Below are positions 25,023 to 35,300 of a stretch of DNA of 48,855 nucleotides, in pieces. The DNA lies in contig JAFLTY010000015.1 in NCBI GenBank assembly GCA_022509065.1, positions 1-48,855 of the forward strand, given 5' to 3'. This DNA comes from Muribaculaceae bacterium (GTDB lineage Bacteria; Bacteroidota; Bacteroidia; Bacteroidales; Muribaculaceae). Position 1 is the stretch's first letter. Every line of letters starts with the position of its first letter. The notes under the pieces are model-generated. The model was given only the letters and a program-made list of their open reading frames with translations. It did not search any database and was not told the DNA's origin. A program made the translations under genes and the position numbers.

Positions 25023-26315
25023 TTAACTTACGCTATAGAAATTATCACCGTACATCTGTTCGTAGAAGTCGTTTTTGGGAAGCTTGACATCCTCGAGCGA
25101 CATCGGGTTGACAAAAAACTCGAAAAGTTTTTTGTCGCCTTCCTCGACTGCTTTGAGACGAAGTTCCTCGAATTTAGCGCGTCCCACAGCGCCGTAATTA
25201 TACAGAGAGCGAAGAGCTTCGTAACGCACGCGCTGTGAACCGCTATGGAGATAGATATCGACAATGGCGTCGAGGCTCTCGCCGGTGTTGAATCGAGCCA
25301 GGGCATGCATGATTGTCACTTTGATTTCGTCGCTCTGTGTCAGCATCATTTCACGCATGTTTTGTTCGGCCTCTTTATAGCCCAGATAACCCCACGTGCG
25401 CGAAATCTCCTGAATGACAGAAGGGTCGGCCTGGTGCAGAAACAGTTCCTCGAGGTCGCTGCAGTACTCGCGTTGGTTGAAGAAACGCATCATGCGGATA
25501 AATATGCACTGTGCATCGGGATTTGGGTGAAGGTGTGCCCAGTGAGCCATGTTGGGAATGGCGCGTTTGCTCGATAGACGACGTTGCAGTATGTAGCCAA
25601 GCTGTATCTCGTCGTACTTGCAACAGTTATGGTCGAAAAACTCGGACTCGAAATACTCAAGGTCGTTATTGCTGTTGGTCATAATGGAGGCGTAGCTTGC
25701 CACACGTTTCGCGCGGTTTCGCTTGGAACCCATCATACGGTTTGCCAACCAGAGACTTACCGTAAGCTTGAAGGCGTTGAGCATGGTCATGGCTTCGACC
25801 TTTTTGTCCATCTTGTCGTTGTTGACAACGGTTTCGAGATACTGAGGCAACTCGAAGAGGTTAAGGAGGATTTGAATGTTTTTCGATTTTCCGACGGCAG
25901 CACGTTCGCTGATGCGCTCCTGATAGACAAGACGACAGAAAGCAAGTTTCTCTTTCGATTTTTTCAGCAGGCTGGCGTAGCTTGTGGAATCGGATTCGTG
26001 GAGGTTCAATGCTTGGATGATTTGGTCACGCGACATATTGCTCGGTGCTTCTTCCGACATGATGTAACGTATGCCGTCGCCGTATTTTTTCTCCAAGTCC
26101 TGCATTATTCGCCTCACTTTGTGGCGTTTACGTGACTTGCGCATCATTCTAAACAAGAGATAGAAGATGATGAACACACATATTGTCACCGATATAGCCG
26201 CCACTTTAATAACAAACGAGAACTCCCGATACTGATCGTACATATAGGTCACCAGGAACCAGAAGTAGGTCACTATCAGGTAAAAATAATATGATATGAT
26301 ATTAATTGTTCCCAT
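25023..26315 (-). CDS. Membrane-anchored HEAT-repeat protein of the exopolysaccharide-like cluster
   Basis: A 430-residue protein with a hydrophobic N-terminus (7-25) and a strong membrane helix at 35-56, then a basic stretch (RMMRKSRKRHKVRR) suggesting the rest is cytoplasmic. Helical repeats of HEAT type follow, best seen at about 280-390 (for example EIKVTIMHALARFNTGESLDAIVDIYLHSGSQRVRYEALRSLYNYG). It is the first gene of the cluster, 13 bases before the synthase. HEAT repeats are protein-binding scaffolds, so it may assemble or regulate the synthase, in the place that PgaD or c-di-GMP proteins take elsewhere. That role is inference. Confidence 0.8.
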   Translation of the reverse strand: MGTINIISYYFYLIVTYFWFLVTYMYDQYREFSFVIKVAAISVTICVFIIFYLLFRMMRKSRKRHKVRRIMQDLEKKYGDGIRYIMSEEAPSNMSRDQIIQALNLHESDSTSYASLLKKSKEKLAFCRLVYQERISERAAVGKSKNIQILLNLFELPQYLETVVNNDKMDKKVEAMTMLNAFKLTVSLWLANRMMGSKRNRAKRVASYASIMTNSNNDLEYFESEFFDHNCCKYDEIQLGYILQRRLSSKRAIPNMAHWAHLHPNPDAQCIFIRMMRFFNQREYCSDLEELFLHQADPSVIQEISRTWGYLGYKEAEQNMREMMLTQSDEIKVTIMHALARFNTGESLDAIVDIYLHSGSQRVRYEALRSLYNYGAVGRAKFEELRLKAVEEGDKKLFEFFVNPMSLEDVKLPKNDFYEQMYGDNFYSVS

Positions 26316-26483
26316 TTGGTATGCGTGGATGCTTAGTTTATTTCAACCGCGCTTTAAGGATGTTGTTAGGAGATTGTTTTAAAGGATGAGAAGACGCACA
26401 CATTCTGTCAGCGAACTCGATTTAGCCGCTTATCAGATGACTTATGGAAATGGCAGTTTAGAGCCGGGGGATTTTCGACAGCA

Positions 26484-26524
26484 AAGGAAACAGCGGCACA
26501 GAAAAGACTGTGCACTGTTTCCTT
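26484..26524 (-). terminator. Two-tier hairpin after the large lipoprotein gene
   Basis: AAGGAAACAG (26484-26493) pairs perfectly with 26515-26524, and inside it GCACAG (26496-26501) with CTGTGC (26508-26513). It lies 41 bases after the stop of the minus-strand lipoprotein gene. Only a short T-rich run (CTTTG) follows, so it may terminate or protect the 3' end. Confidence 0.6.
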
Positions 26525-26564
26525 ATGTTATCGAGTTGACAAAAAACTTGTTATGGTTAATGTC

Positions 26565-28259
26565 TTATTCTGCTAACTCAGAATGATAGCCCTCTACCCC
26601 TTTCTTATTGTATACATGATTATAAGGAGCGTTGTTGAGGTGCCATGCTTCGTAATAATCTTCGTACTCTTTCATCTGTTCGTCAATGATGGCGACTGTG
26701 CAGTCGTGCGGATTGACACCTTGGCCTTTATTGCCTTCACCATCATATTCGTAATGGAAAGCGTTGATGTAGTAATTGGGTGCGTCGTCAATGAACCGAA
26801 CGGTAGACTTACTGAGGTGGTTGATCAAAGTTTCAATGTCTATTGCATCATGATTATGTTCAACACCATATTGATCTATTCCGCTATCGCCGAAGTAGTT
26901 CCATACTTCGAATGTGATACCATCACCATTCTTTTCGAAGAGATAATCGATAACTTCCTGGGTGATACCGTCAGTTGTAACACGGATACCTTCTTCCTCT
27001 AACTTAACAGTAAGAGTTACAGTATAATAGTCAGCGACAGGATATGTAACAGTATATTCAGTTTGACTACCTCCATAAGCACCATTACCATTCATATGTG
27101 TTTCGAAGATATACATATCGTCTTCGGGACAATATAGGTTAGCGGGTATCGGGATAAATACCTCAACGTCTGTAGCGTGACGAACGTGGATAGAGAGATG
27201 CGATTCGTAGTATTCAGGATTTAGAGGATCTTCACCTTTTTCTACGCCGTGCAGGTTGATTTCAACCTCGTTGTCGTGCTTAACTTCGACGGGAGTATCA
27301 GGGGTTTCAGGATCTTCGGGATCTACACTGGGGATTTCGGGTGTTTCGGGATCGGGATCAGGAGTGGTGGGATCTTCTGTCCATACATCAGGAGGAGTTA
27401 CGCCTTTAGGATAAGCGGGAGTGATTTTAATAATCCAGTCATTGTAATCCCAATCATTATGTTCTGCACCTTTACCGGGATTACCATCGACATCGTTTTC
27501 AGCATGACCACAACCGAAATCGAAACAGATATACCAATTACCGTCAACTTGAACGGTGATATATTCATACCAATGGAGATTTTCATGACAATTGATATAC
27601 CAACGGAACTGTTTACCAACCATTTCCTCATAAGTACCAAGTGTCATATCTGTCATCAAGGTGGTTTCATTGATACGTGTTTGAGAACCATCAGCATTTA
27701 CTTTTTGGAAATACTGATTCATATGAGCAGAATTGGTTACTTGTTCATAATTCTCATAATCCTGGGTATGAGTATCAGTATACCACTGGCTCTGAACTCT
27801 GCAATCAGCACCTTTATTCCATGCTTCAAATGCATAAGATGATGAAGAAGTGCCGTTACTACCTGCACCTTGGAAACTTCCATTTTGACCGGATATCACA
27901 TCCTGTAGGAAATAGTTTTCCCACGGGAATACAGTTTCTTCACTAATTCTGCTTCCGCCGGTCTTTTGGGCGATAGCAGCAAGAACAGCTCGTCTTTCAT
28001 CATCAGTGACATTTTCCAATTTATCAGTATCAAACTGCCTCCATGTTTGATTATTCAGATCACCATCACCAGCGTTTGCACGTGAGAAGACGCCACCGTT
28101 ACCGAGCATTTGGTTACCGGAGTAAGCGATTACTTTCGGAGCTTTAAGGATGAGGTCGCCGTTAGCGCCATTCAGAACAGGCTCTTCCGACGAACAAGCT
28201 GCGAGACCTGAAACCATCAGACCAGCTGTCATCGCATAGAAAAGTTTCTGTAATTTCAT
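26565..28259 (-). CDS. Large acidic surface lipoprotein of unknown function
   Basis: A 564-residue lipoprotein with lipobox GLAAC (Cys22) followed by SSEEP, which resembles the Bacteroidetes signal for surface exposure. The first domain (about 30-285) ends in HNDWDYNDWIIKI, a motif of acidic beta-domains such as DUF4114/DUF4842. Then come a Pro/Thr/Asp-rich linker (289-326) and a second domain (about 330-564) rich in acidic and aromatic residues. It has its own transcript between the exopolysaccharide-like operon and the divergent rhamnosidase gene. I do not recognise a precise family; a binding or structural surface role is inferred from the layout. Confidence 0.72.
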   Translation of the reverse strand: MKLQKLFYAMTAGLMVSGLAACSSEEPVLNGANGDLILKAPKVIAYSGNQMLGNGGVFSRANAGDGDLNNQTWRQFDTDKLENVTDDERRAVLAAIAQKTGGSRISEETVFPWENYFLQDVISGQNGSFQGAGSNGTSSSSYAFEAWNKGADCRVQSQWYTDTHTQDYENYEQVTNSAHMNQYFQKVNADGSQTRINETTLMTDMTLGTYEEMVGKQFRWYINCHENLHWYEYITVQVDGNWYICFDFGCGHAENDVDGNPGKGAEHNDWDYNDWIIKITPAYPKGVTPPDVWTEDPTTPDPDPETPEIPSVDPEDPETPDTPVEVKHDNEVEINLHGVEKGEDPLNPEYYESHLSIHVRHATDVEVFIPIPANLYCPEDDMYIFETHMNGNGAYGGSQTEYTVTYPVADYYTVTLTVKLEEEGIRVTTDGITQEVIDYLFEKNGDGITFEVWNYFGDSGIDQYGVEHNHDAIDIETLINHLSKSTVRFIDDAPNYYINAFHYEYDGEGNKGQGVNPHDCTVAIIDEQMKEYEDYYEAWHLNNAPYNHVYNKKGVEGYHSELAE

Positions 28260-28371
28260 ACTTATTAGTTATTTATGTTGTTATTGATTAATTATCTGAT
28301 TTATAAGTATAAAGCCCACAGGGCAGAGGTATATCTACAAAACAAGTCGTACTGACACACCTAATCAGCCA

Positions 28372-28379
28372 CAAAATTA
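28372..28379 (-). promoter_or_regulatory. -7-like element for the large lipoprotein gene
   Basis: Reads TAATTTTG on the minus strand and fits TAnnTTTG, giving a leader of roughly 105 bases. No -33 TTTG at standard spacing. Confidence 0.4.
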
Positions 28380-28500
28380 CAAAGAAATTACAAAATGACC
28401 ATCTTTTTTGATAAAAAAATTACATTTAAACCTTATCTTTTAACACTTTTTAACTTGCACAAAGCGGGGGTTTGTTGTCTGATGTCATTTTGGATAAATA

Positions 28501-28521
28501 TTTCTGTTTTATGAACAGAAA
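28501..28521. promoter_or_regulatory. Palindrome upstream of the rhamnosidase promoter
   Basis: TTTCTGTT-TTATG-AACAGAAA is a perfect 8-bp inverted repeat with a 5-base centre. It ends 27 bases before the -7-like box at 28549, a typical operator position. Confidence 0.55.
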
Positions 28522-28602
28522 GTCACATTACATTATATATATGTGTGGTTACTTTGCAAACATATTTCGAATCAGCAATTACACCATAAACCTCTCAAAG
28601 TC

Positions 28603-31600
28603 ATGAAAGCATTACGGATATTTTTGGTTAGCGCGTCGTTGATGAGTCTTATGTCGGCGCAAGGACTTGAAATAGTAAATCTTCGCACACAGTATCTCAC
28701 CAATCCCTTGGGCATCGACACACCGCATCCCGCGTTCAGCTGGCAGCTGACGTCCGATGAACGTTCGGTGTCTCAACAGACCTATCAGATAGTGATGTCG
28801 ACCGACGCTTCAATGACCGACATCGTGTACGACTCGGGCGTTGTCGAATCGGCGGCTTCGGCCAATGTTGGACTTGAGGGGCTTGATCTCACACCATCGA
28901 CACGTTACTACTGGCAAGTCAGCGTTACCGATAACCGCGGCAACACGGCGGTATCAGCCCCCGGCGCTTATTTCGAGACCGGGCTTAGCGACGGCAACTG
29001 GGACGGTGCGGTATGGATAGGCGCCGGCACGGGAGGTATAAACAACGACGGTAACGGCTCGTCGGGACAGTTGCGTTATGACATAGATGCCGACATCACA
29101 CTTGTTCATGACGCGGCATCGTTGATTTTCAGCTACACCAAACCGAACTGTTATTTCATGTGGGCGCTCAACACCAATGATAACGGTTATCCGCTGATAC
29201 GCCGCCATGTGTACGCCAACAGCCCGGATCCGCAGTTCTCAGACACACGCATAGAGGGGTTGACCAATGACGAGGTGCTTGGTAAAGAGCATCACCTTCG
29301 TTTTGAGATAGACGGTAAAACGGTACGAACATACCTTGACGACAGACTTGTGGACACCTTCACCGACAATACCGGATTGCTGACCAACGGCCTGATAGGT
29401 TTTCGGGTGTACAAAGACGCAGTCGACGAGCGCGCGTACTGGGATAATGTCACCGTTACGGTCTATGACAGCGAAGGCAACCGCCATGTCAGTCTGTCGG
29501 AGGATTTCGAGAGTGACGCTCACGAGTTCTCGACCGGCGAGATAGTAGAGGTTGACGGCAATCATAAACTGTATAACTACTCGAAAGGTTATGAGACAAA
29601 GGTCATGCAGGACGCAGTGACCGCGTCGCCCCGTTTCCGCAAGGAGTTCACGGTGACTTCGCCGGTCAAGAGCGCAAAGCTGTACACCAGCGCGTTAGGC
29701 GTGTACACGATGTATATCAACGGTAAGCGGGTTGGACATGCCCAACCCGACGGCACAATGGTGTATGACGAACTGATGCCCGGTTGGAGCGACTATCGCA
29801 GCACGGTGTTCTACATGACTCATGACGTAACGGCGTTGTTGCAGGAAGGATTGAACGCTATCGGAGCCATGGTAAGCGACGGATGGTGGAAAGGTCAAGT
29901 GTCACACGGAATATATCCGGCGACAGGGCTTGCCTTTATGGCCAAACTGCTTATCGAGTATGAGAACGGCGAAAAAGCCGTCCTTGTCACCGACGATACC
30001 TGGCAGTCTTCGCTGCGTGGGGCTATAAAGAGCGGAGAGATATACGACGGTGAGGTTTACGACGCACGACTTGCCGACAAATGGAGCGAGCCCGGTTATG
30101 ACATAGCTTTATGGAACGGCGTAATCCGCGATAACCAGACACACGGACGTGTCATGGCACACGAGGGAGCAACAGTGCGCGTCATGCCGGAACACGAGCG
30201 CAAGCCACAGACAATAACAGTGTACGAAGGCATACGGAGCAACGGCACCACATACGGCGAGATTGACAACGCGCAAACGACAGGCAACACATCGGTGACA
30301 CTACGCAAAGGACAAACCATGGTGGTAGACTTCGGTCAGAACGCCTCGGGATGGGCACGTTTCAAGGTGAGAGGGTCTGCCGGTACAACATTGAACATGC
30401 GCTACGCCGAGATGGTCAACGACTCCGGGGCAGCCGAACGAGGCAATGACGGAGCGAAAGGCACGCTGTACACAGTGGCACTTCGATCGGCCAAGGCAGC
30501 GGGACAATACACGCTGTGTGGCGCTACCGAGGGGGAGGAATACCGACCAACAAGCACATTCTACGGATTCAGATACATGGACATGACCGCCACTGATGAT
30601 GTTGTCATAGAGTGGATAACAGCCGAGACCATAAGCTCGGTTGTCGATGAGAACTCATCACTGACAGTCAACGATGCCGATGTCAACCAACTGTACAGCA
30701 ACATATTGTGGGGACAACGCTCAAACTTTGTCAGCGTGCCTACCGACTGTCCGCAACGCGACGAGCGTCTTGGATGGACGGCCGACACACAGGTATTCTC
30801 GATGGCAGCCATGTATAACGCGCAGGTACAGGGATTCTACCACAAATGGATGCGCGACATGCGCGACGGACAACTGGACAACGGCGCATACCCCAATGTG
30901 GCACCCTTCAACTGGGTAGAGCACGGATCGAGTGCCTGGGCCGACGCCGGCATAATACTGCCGTGGAATGTCTATGTCATGTACGGCGACCGAAGCATCA
31001 TCGAAGAGAACTACGAATCGATGGAACGCTACATGGACTGGCTGTCAACGCAGACCGAGGGCAGTTACAAGTACATCGGTTCGGACACACGCTACGGCGA
31101 TTGGCTTGCCTTTGAAAACACAGACAAACGGTTTGTCTCGGTGGCATATTACGGTTATATGGCTGACTTGATGAGTCGTATGTCTGAAGTAATGAGTCAA
31201 AGCCAAGGCGACGTTTATGATGTGAAAGCACAAAAATACGCTGAATTGTTTCAAAACATTCGCGAGGAGTTCAATAAACGTTACTGGAGCTCAGGAGGAC
31301 GTCTGACAGGCCTCACACAGACATCGCAGTGCGCCTATCTGCTGGCACTACGCTACAACATGCTGCTTGACGAAGCAGCCGTGGACAATGTGATTGACAA
31401 ACTTCGCAAAAAAATAGTCGGCAACAACTACACCCTGTCGACCGGTTTCCTCGGCACGGCGGTTCTCAACCAGACACTAAGCCAGTTCGGCATGGACGAC
31501 CTGGCATACGCCCTGCTACTGCAACACGACTGCCCGTCATGGCTATACAGCGTCGACCAGGGTGCCACCACGATATGGGAACGATGGAACAGCTACACAC

Positions 31601-32283
31601 GCGAAGGCGGTTTCAGCAAGAGCATAGAGATGAATTCTTTCAACCATTACGCTTATGGAGCTGTCGGCGAGTGGATGTACCGATACATGGCCGGTATAGC
31701 ACCCGATTACGACCGACCGGGTTTTGAACACATCATCCTCAATCCGGCATTCGACAGCGAAGAGCGCATAAACAGCGTAGACGCAACCTTCGGTTCAAAT
31801 TACGGCCCGGTCAAAGCATCGTGGCGCACCACAAGCGGTACATTCGTGTATAACGTGACCATTCCGGCCAACACCACCGCCACGCTCACCCTACCCGCTT
31901 CTGCCACCTCCGATGTGACAGAAAACGGCAACAGCCTGGACAATACAGAAGGCATAACAGAAGTGACGTGCGACGGAAAGAATGTCACAATGACACTCGG
32001 TTCGGGGTCGTACTCATTCACCGGCAGCATGGGACTGGGAAGCGTCAGTAATGCGACGAAGAGCCATTTTGCAGTCTATCCTAACCCGACATCCGACCGG
32101 TTGTTTGTCAACCATTCGGTCGATATTGCCACCATCAAGGTGATGAGCCTCAACGGAGCCGTAGCCGCCACAGCTGATAATGCCGAAAGCATAGACGTGA
32201 GCCATTGCTCACCGGGGATGTACTTCGTTACCGTAACCGACATAAATGGCAATAGTCACGTTGAGAAGTTCCTTAAAAACTAA
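28603..32283 (+). CDS. Secreted GH78 alpha-L-rhamnosidase with T9SS sorting domain
   Basis: A 1226-residue exported enzyme that should release L-rhamnose from plant or bacterial glycans. After the signal peptide (1-19) come an Fn3-like domain (about 21-127), an inserted beta-sandwich-like segment (about 141-341), the N-terminal rhamnosidase domains and the (alpha/alpha)6 barrel. The acid motif DCPQRDERLGWTADTQ has Asp720-Glu721, and TTIWERWNSY has the probable base Glu993. The C-terminus, from VYPNPTSDRLFV near 1158, is a T9SS type-A sorting domain, so the enzyme is probably sent to the cell surface. The ATG at 28603 gives a clean signal peptide; an in-frame GTG at 28543 overlaps the promoter. 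No SusC/D pair is nearby. Confidence 0.93.
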   Translation: MKALRIFLVSASLMSLMSAQGLEIVNLRTQYLTNPLGIDTPHPAFSWQLTSDERSVSQQTYQIVMSTDASMTDIVYDSGVVESAASANVGLEGLDLTPSTRYYWQVSVTDNRGNTAVSAPGAYFETGLSDGNWDGAVWIGAGTGGINNDGNGSSGQLRYDIDADITLVHDAASLIFSYTKPNCYFMWALNTNDNGYPLIRRHVYANSPDPQFSDTRIEGLTNDEVLGKEHHLRFEIDGKTVRTYLDDRLVDTFTDNTGLLTNGLIGFRVYKDAVDERAYWDNVTVTVYDSEGNRHVSLSEDFESDAHEFSTGEIVEVDGNHKLYNYSKGYETKVMQDAVTASPRFRKEFTVTSPVKSAKLYTSALGVYTMYINGKRVGHAQPDGTMVYDELMPGWSDYRSTVFYMTHDVTALLQEGLNAIGAMVSDGWWKGQVSHGIYPATGLAFMAKLLIEYENGEKAVLVTDDTWQSSLRGAIKSGEIYDGEVYDARLADKWSEPGYDIALWNGVIRDNQTHGRVMAHEGATVRVMPEHERKPQTITVYEGIRSNGTTYGEIDNAQTTGNTSVTLRKGQTMVVDFGQNASGWARFKVRGSAGTTLNMRYAEMVNDSGAAERGNDGAKGTLYTVALRSAKAAGQYTLCGATEGEEYRPTSTFYGFRYMDMTATDDVVIEWITAETISSVVDENSSLTVNDADVNQLYSNILWGQRSNFVSVPTDCPQRDERLGWTADTQVFSMAAMYNAQVQGFYHKWMRDMRDGQLDNGAYPNVAPFNWVEHGSSAWADAGIILPWNVYVMYGDRSIIEENYESMERYMDWLSTQTEGSYKYIGSDTRYGDWLAFENTDKRFVSVAYYGYMADLMSRMSEVMSQSQGDVYDVKAQKYAELFQNIREEFNKRYWSSGGRLTGLTQTSQCAYLLALRYNMLLDEAAVDNVIDKLRKKIVGNNYTLSTGFLGTAVLNQTLSQFGMDDLAYALLLQHDCPSWLYSVDQGATTIWERWNSYTREGGFSKSIEMNSFNHYAYGAVGEWMYRYMAGIAPDYDRPGFEHIILNPAFDSEERINSVDATFGSNYGPVKASWRTTSGTFVYNVTIPANTTATLTLPASATSDVTENGNSLDNTEGITEVTCDGKNVTMTLGSGSYSFTGSMGLGSVSNATKSHFAVYPNPTSDRLFVNHSVDIATIKVMSLNGAVAATADNAESIDVSHCSPGMYFVTVTDINGNSHVEKFLKN

Positions 32284-32331
32284 TAGGTAATTTATTATCT
32301 GTGAGATGATGGCCGTTTTAGCGGCAGCATT

Positions 32332-35300
32332 TCAGACGGGGTCGACATTGCCGAGATCCACATACCAGAGGTAACCCCTAACCCGGCGACCGGGCAAGAT
32401 GCGACTCACCGCATTGACATATTCACGTACCTGCACGACATATTCGGGTAGTTTGTTTGCAGAAAATTTGTAATCGACAATATCTACCGATCCGTCAGGA
32501 TACTCAACCATACGATCGATGCGGTGCATGCGACCAAGACGGTAATCATCGCGCTCGTCGCCCTCCTTCCAAGGTTCGTGGTACGAAATTTCAGTATCCA
32601 CGCGCGCACTGGGGCTAAACCACCGCGTTGCGGCGGGTTCGGTAAGCATTTTCCTCAACAGATCACTGTATTCGGTTGCGGCGGACGCGTTGAAACTGTC
32701 GGATGCAGAGGCTTTTTCTATAGCCTGTCCAATAATTGCCTCCAGGTCGTCACCCTCTTCGTAATGAGGAATGTGACGCAATATCTCGTGTAAGTCAAGG
32801 CCTCGTTGTGTCTTCTCGTTCTTGAGCCGGGAGCGAAGTCTGAACAGTTCCTCCTTTTCGTCTACAGATTTTATGCCGTCATTAGCCATTTCATCGTCAA
32901 CATCGTCGATGATTTCGTCCGAACGTCTATCCAGAGCCTCGACATTGACCAGCGTTTTCAAGTCAGCTCTTACCACCGATATGTATCTTGCCGTAAGTCG
33001 GTCGGAAAGTTTCTTGTTAGCGACTTCTTGCGCCTTTTGCTCTTCTGTTTCGCACTGTTGACGTGCCAAGACTTTGTCAGTGAGAGGCGCGGATGGTGCA
33101 ATCTCAAGCAAAAGAGCTTTGGTCTCCTTGTTGAAACAACCGTCAGGAATGGCCAGACGGAATCGGTCAGCAGAATCCGGTTGTTCCTTAGTCACCGCGG
33201 TCAAGGTATCAGCCATGGCGGCTCCCACTGTATTCGATGTCATTGTGTCGTAATATACCGTCAGTTCGGTCTGCGCTCGCGTCAACCCGACGTAGGCTAA
33301 GTTAAGAGCATCGACACGCATCAGCTTTTTTTGTTCCTCCATATAGGCGTTGAACGGACTGCCAGGATATTGCAACCCACTGGTGCTGAGGCTGAAATGC
33401 ATCATAGGAGGTATCAGATCGGAATCCAAAGGCAGACGGCTTTGTATACCGAAGCTGTTGCCGGGGCGAATGTCAAGCCACACGTCATCGCGGGTGTCAA
33501 CAAGTTTCCAGGAGAAGTCGACAAGATGGACACATTTGAACTCAAGTCCTTTTGCGCTGTGTATAGTCATTATCTTAACGGCGTCGCTGTCCGGAGGAGC
33601 CGTTACGGTGGCGCTACCTTTATGGTCATCCCACCATTGGAGGAAGCCGTTGATGTCGTTATCGATGCGTTCACCGTAGTCAAGCACCAAATCGATGAAC
33701 GCCGACATGTAGTTTTTTTCGTCTTCTATTGTTTTAGTTGGTATTAGACCTTCAGCTAATATCGCTTCGACGGTAGCCACCAGAGTAGCAGGATGCCGCG
33801 CCAATATCTTACGCAGGGTGTCGTAGACTTTCGAGGAAGGCACCTCGGACTCTTCGACCTCGTTGTCAGAGGATAGAGCCCGATCGATGGCCTGTTGCGG
33901 CGTTAATCCTAAGCCGCTGTTATTGACGAAATAATTATATCGTGTCTCGAACACCGTATGGGCTGTAGATGCCGACTGTTGCACCTCTTCGTTTTGGCTT
34001 TTGTCACCGTCCCTATCCTTTCGGAGCGGAGCTACGGTGGTATTCGCGAGCATGGTCAACAGTGACACCAACAGTTTGACCGACGATGCATTGTTGAGAT
34101 AGAGACTATCCGAGGACAACAAGGGAATCTGTCTTCGAACCATCTCTTTAATAAGCGTACGAACATGAACTTTTGAGCGATACAGAATGGCGATATCTTT
34201 CCACCTGTAATGGCGTTCGTTTACCTGTTTTAATATACGGTCGATAATAACATTGACCAATGAGTCGTTGTCGGTGATGACAGGTTGCGCGAGAAGGACT
34301 CCGGACGGATTAAAAGGTACGGGATGTCCCTCGTCGTCATACTTAACGCATTTTGACCGGTAAGATCCCGTGACATAAGGAATAAACTCAATGCGTGAGG
34401 GCAAGTGAGCCTTATTGTCCGAACATGCCTGTTGAACCTGTGTGCCCGAATATCCCTCGGGATATTCGGTCTGGAGAGCTCTTTGGGCGAACAACGGCAT
34501 GATGGTGTTATTGAATTTGACAATGCCGTGTGCCGTGCGGTGGTTTCGGTTGTCTGACTCGCTGTCGCCGCGTAATGTCACTCGGGAAGAATCCGGAAAA
34601 TCGACATGCTCAAGATCATGTCCAAGTATGGACGGATCACTGTTACGAAAACGGTATATCGCCTGTTTGACATCGCCGATAATCAGACTGTCATGCCCCT
34701 CGTCATGACTGTTTGTCACCAGAGGCAGAAGATTTTCCCACTGCAGACGCGAGGTATCCTGAAACTCATCGATGAGGAAGTGTCTCAGATGCGAACCCAT
34801 GTGCTCGTAAATGAAAGGCACTTCGGTGTGGCCAATGACACGCGATATGTGTGAAGCGGTGTCATCAAGTATCAGAAAGTTACCTTCGCGACGAGCTTTA
34901 TCAAGGTAGTCGAACATCACACGAAGGAATTCGAGCTGCGGTATGGTTTTCTTAAGCACCAATGCCAGTCTATAGACCGGATAATGAGTTTGAATAGCCT
35001 CCGCGAAATCGTTCATGGCTGTCACATAAGCCAAAGACTGCGAATCGTCGATTTTTTTAGATTTAGATTTATTCAATGTAAAAAGATCGCAGTCTGTTTC
35101 GCCGTTGAGTACCCTCTCGAGCAATTTCTTCTGTCTGCAATCGAATATGCCCGAAGCGAAATCCTCCAATAAGCCTAATGTGCTTTTCTTTATCAGTCCT
35201 GTTTCGACAAAGCTATTGACCAAACCGAGCGCTTTCTGGGCAGCATCGGTCATTATGGCAGTATAACTCTTGATTGTCTCATCAAGACTATGCGTGAATT

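Larger units (their letters stand above)
28260..28602. other. Divergent control region between lipoprotein and rhamnosidase genes
   Basis: This 343-base region drives two genes outwards. It holds a minus-strand -7-like box (28372-28379, TAATTTTG), an A/T tract hairpin near 28404-28418, a palindrome at 28501-28521 and a -7-like TTACTTTG at 28549-28556 for the rhamnosidase. No ORF is seen. Confidence 0.65.

Noticed and set aside
28543-28602. GTG start for the rhamnosidase
   Set aside because: It would place the promoter inside the gene and a polar stretch before the signal peptide.
28603-32283. A full polysaccharide utilisation locus around the rhamnosidase
   Set aside because: No SusC or SusD homologue or hybrid two-component regulator lies within the window beside it.
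32284-32331. Bidirectional terminator between the rhamnosidase and the AddA-like gene
   Set aside because: Only a very short imperfect stem (GCCG/CGGC) is present, without T-runs.
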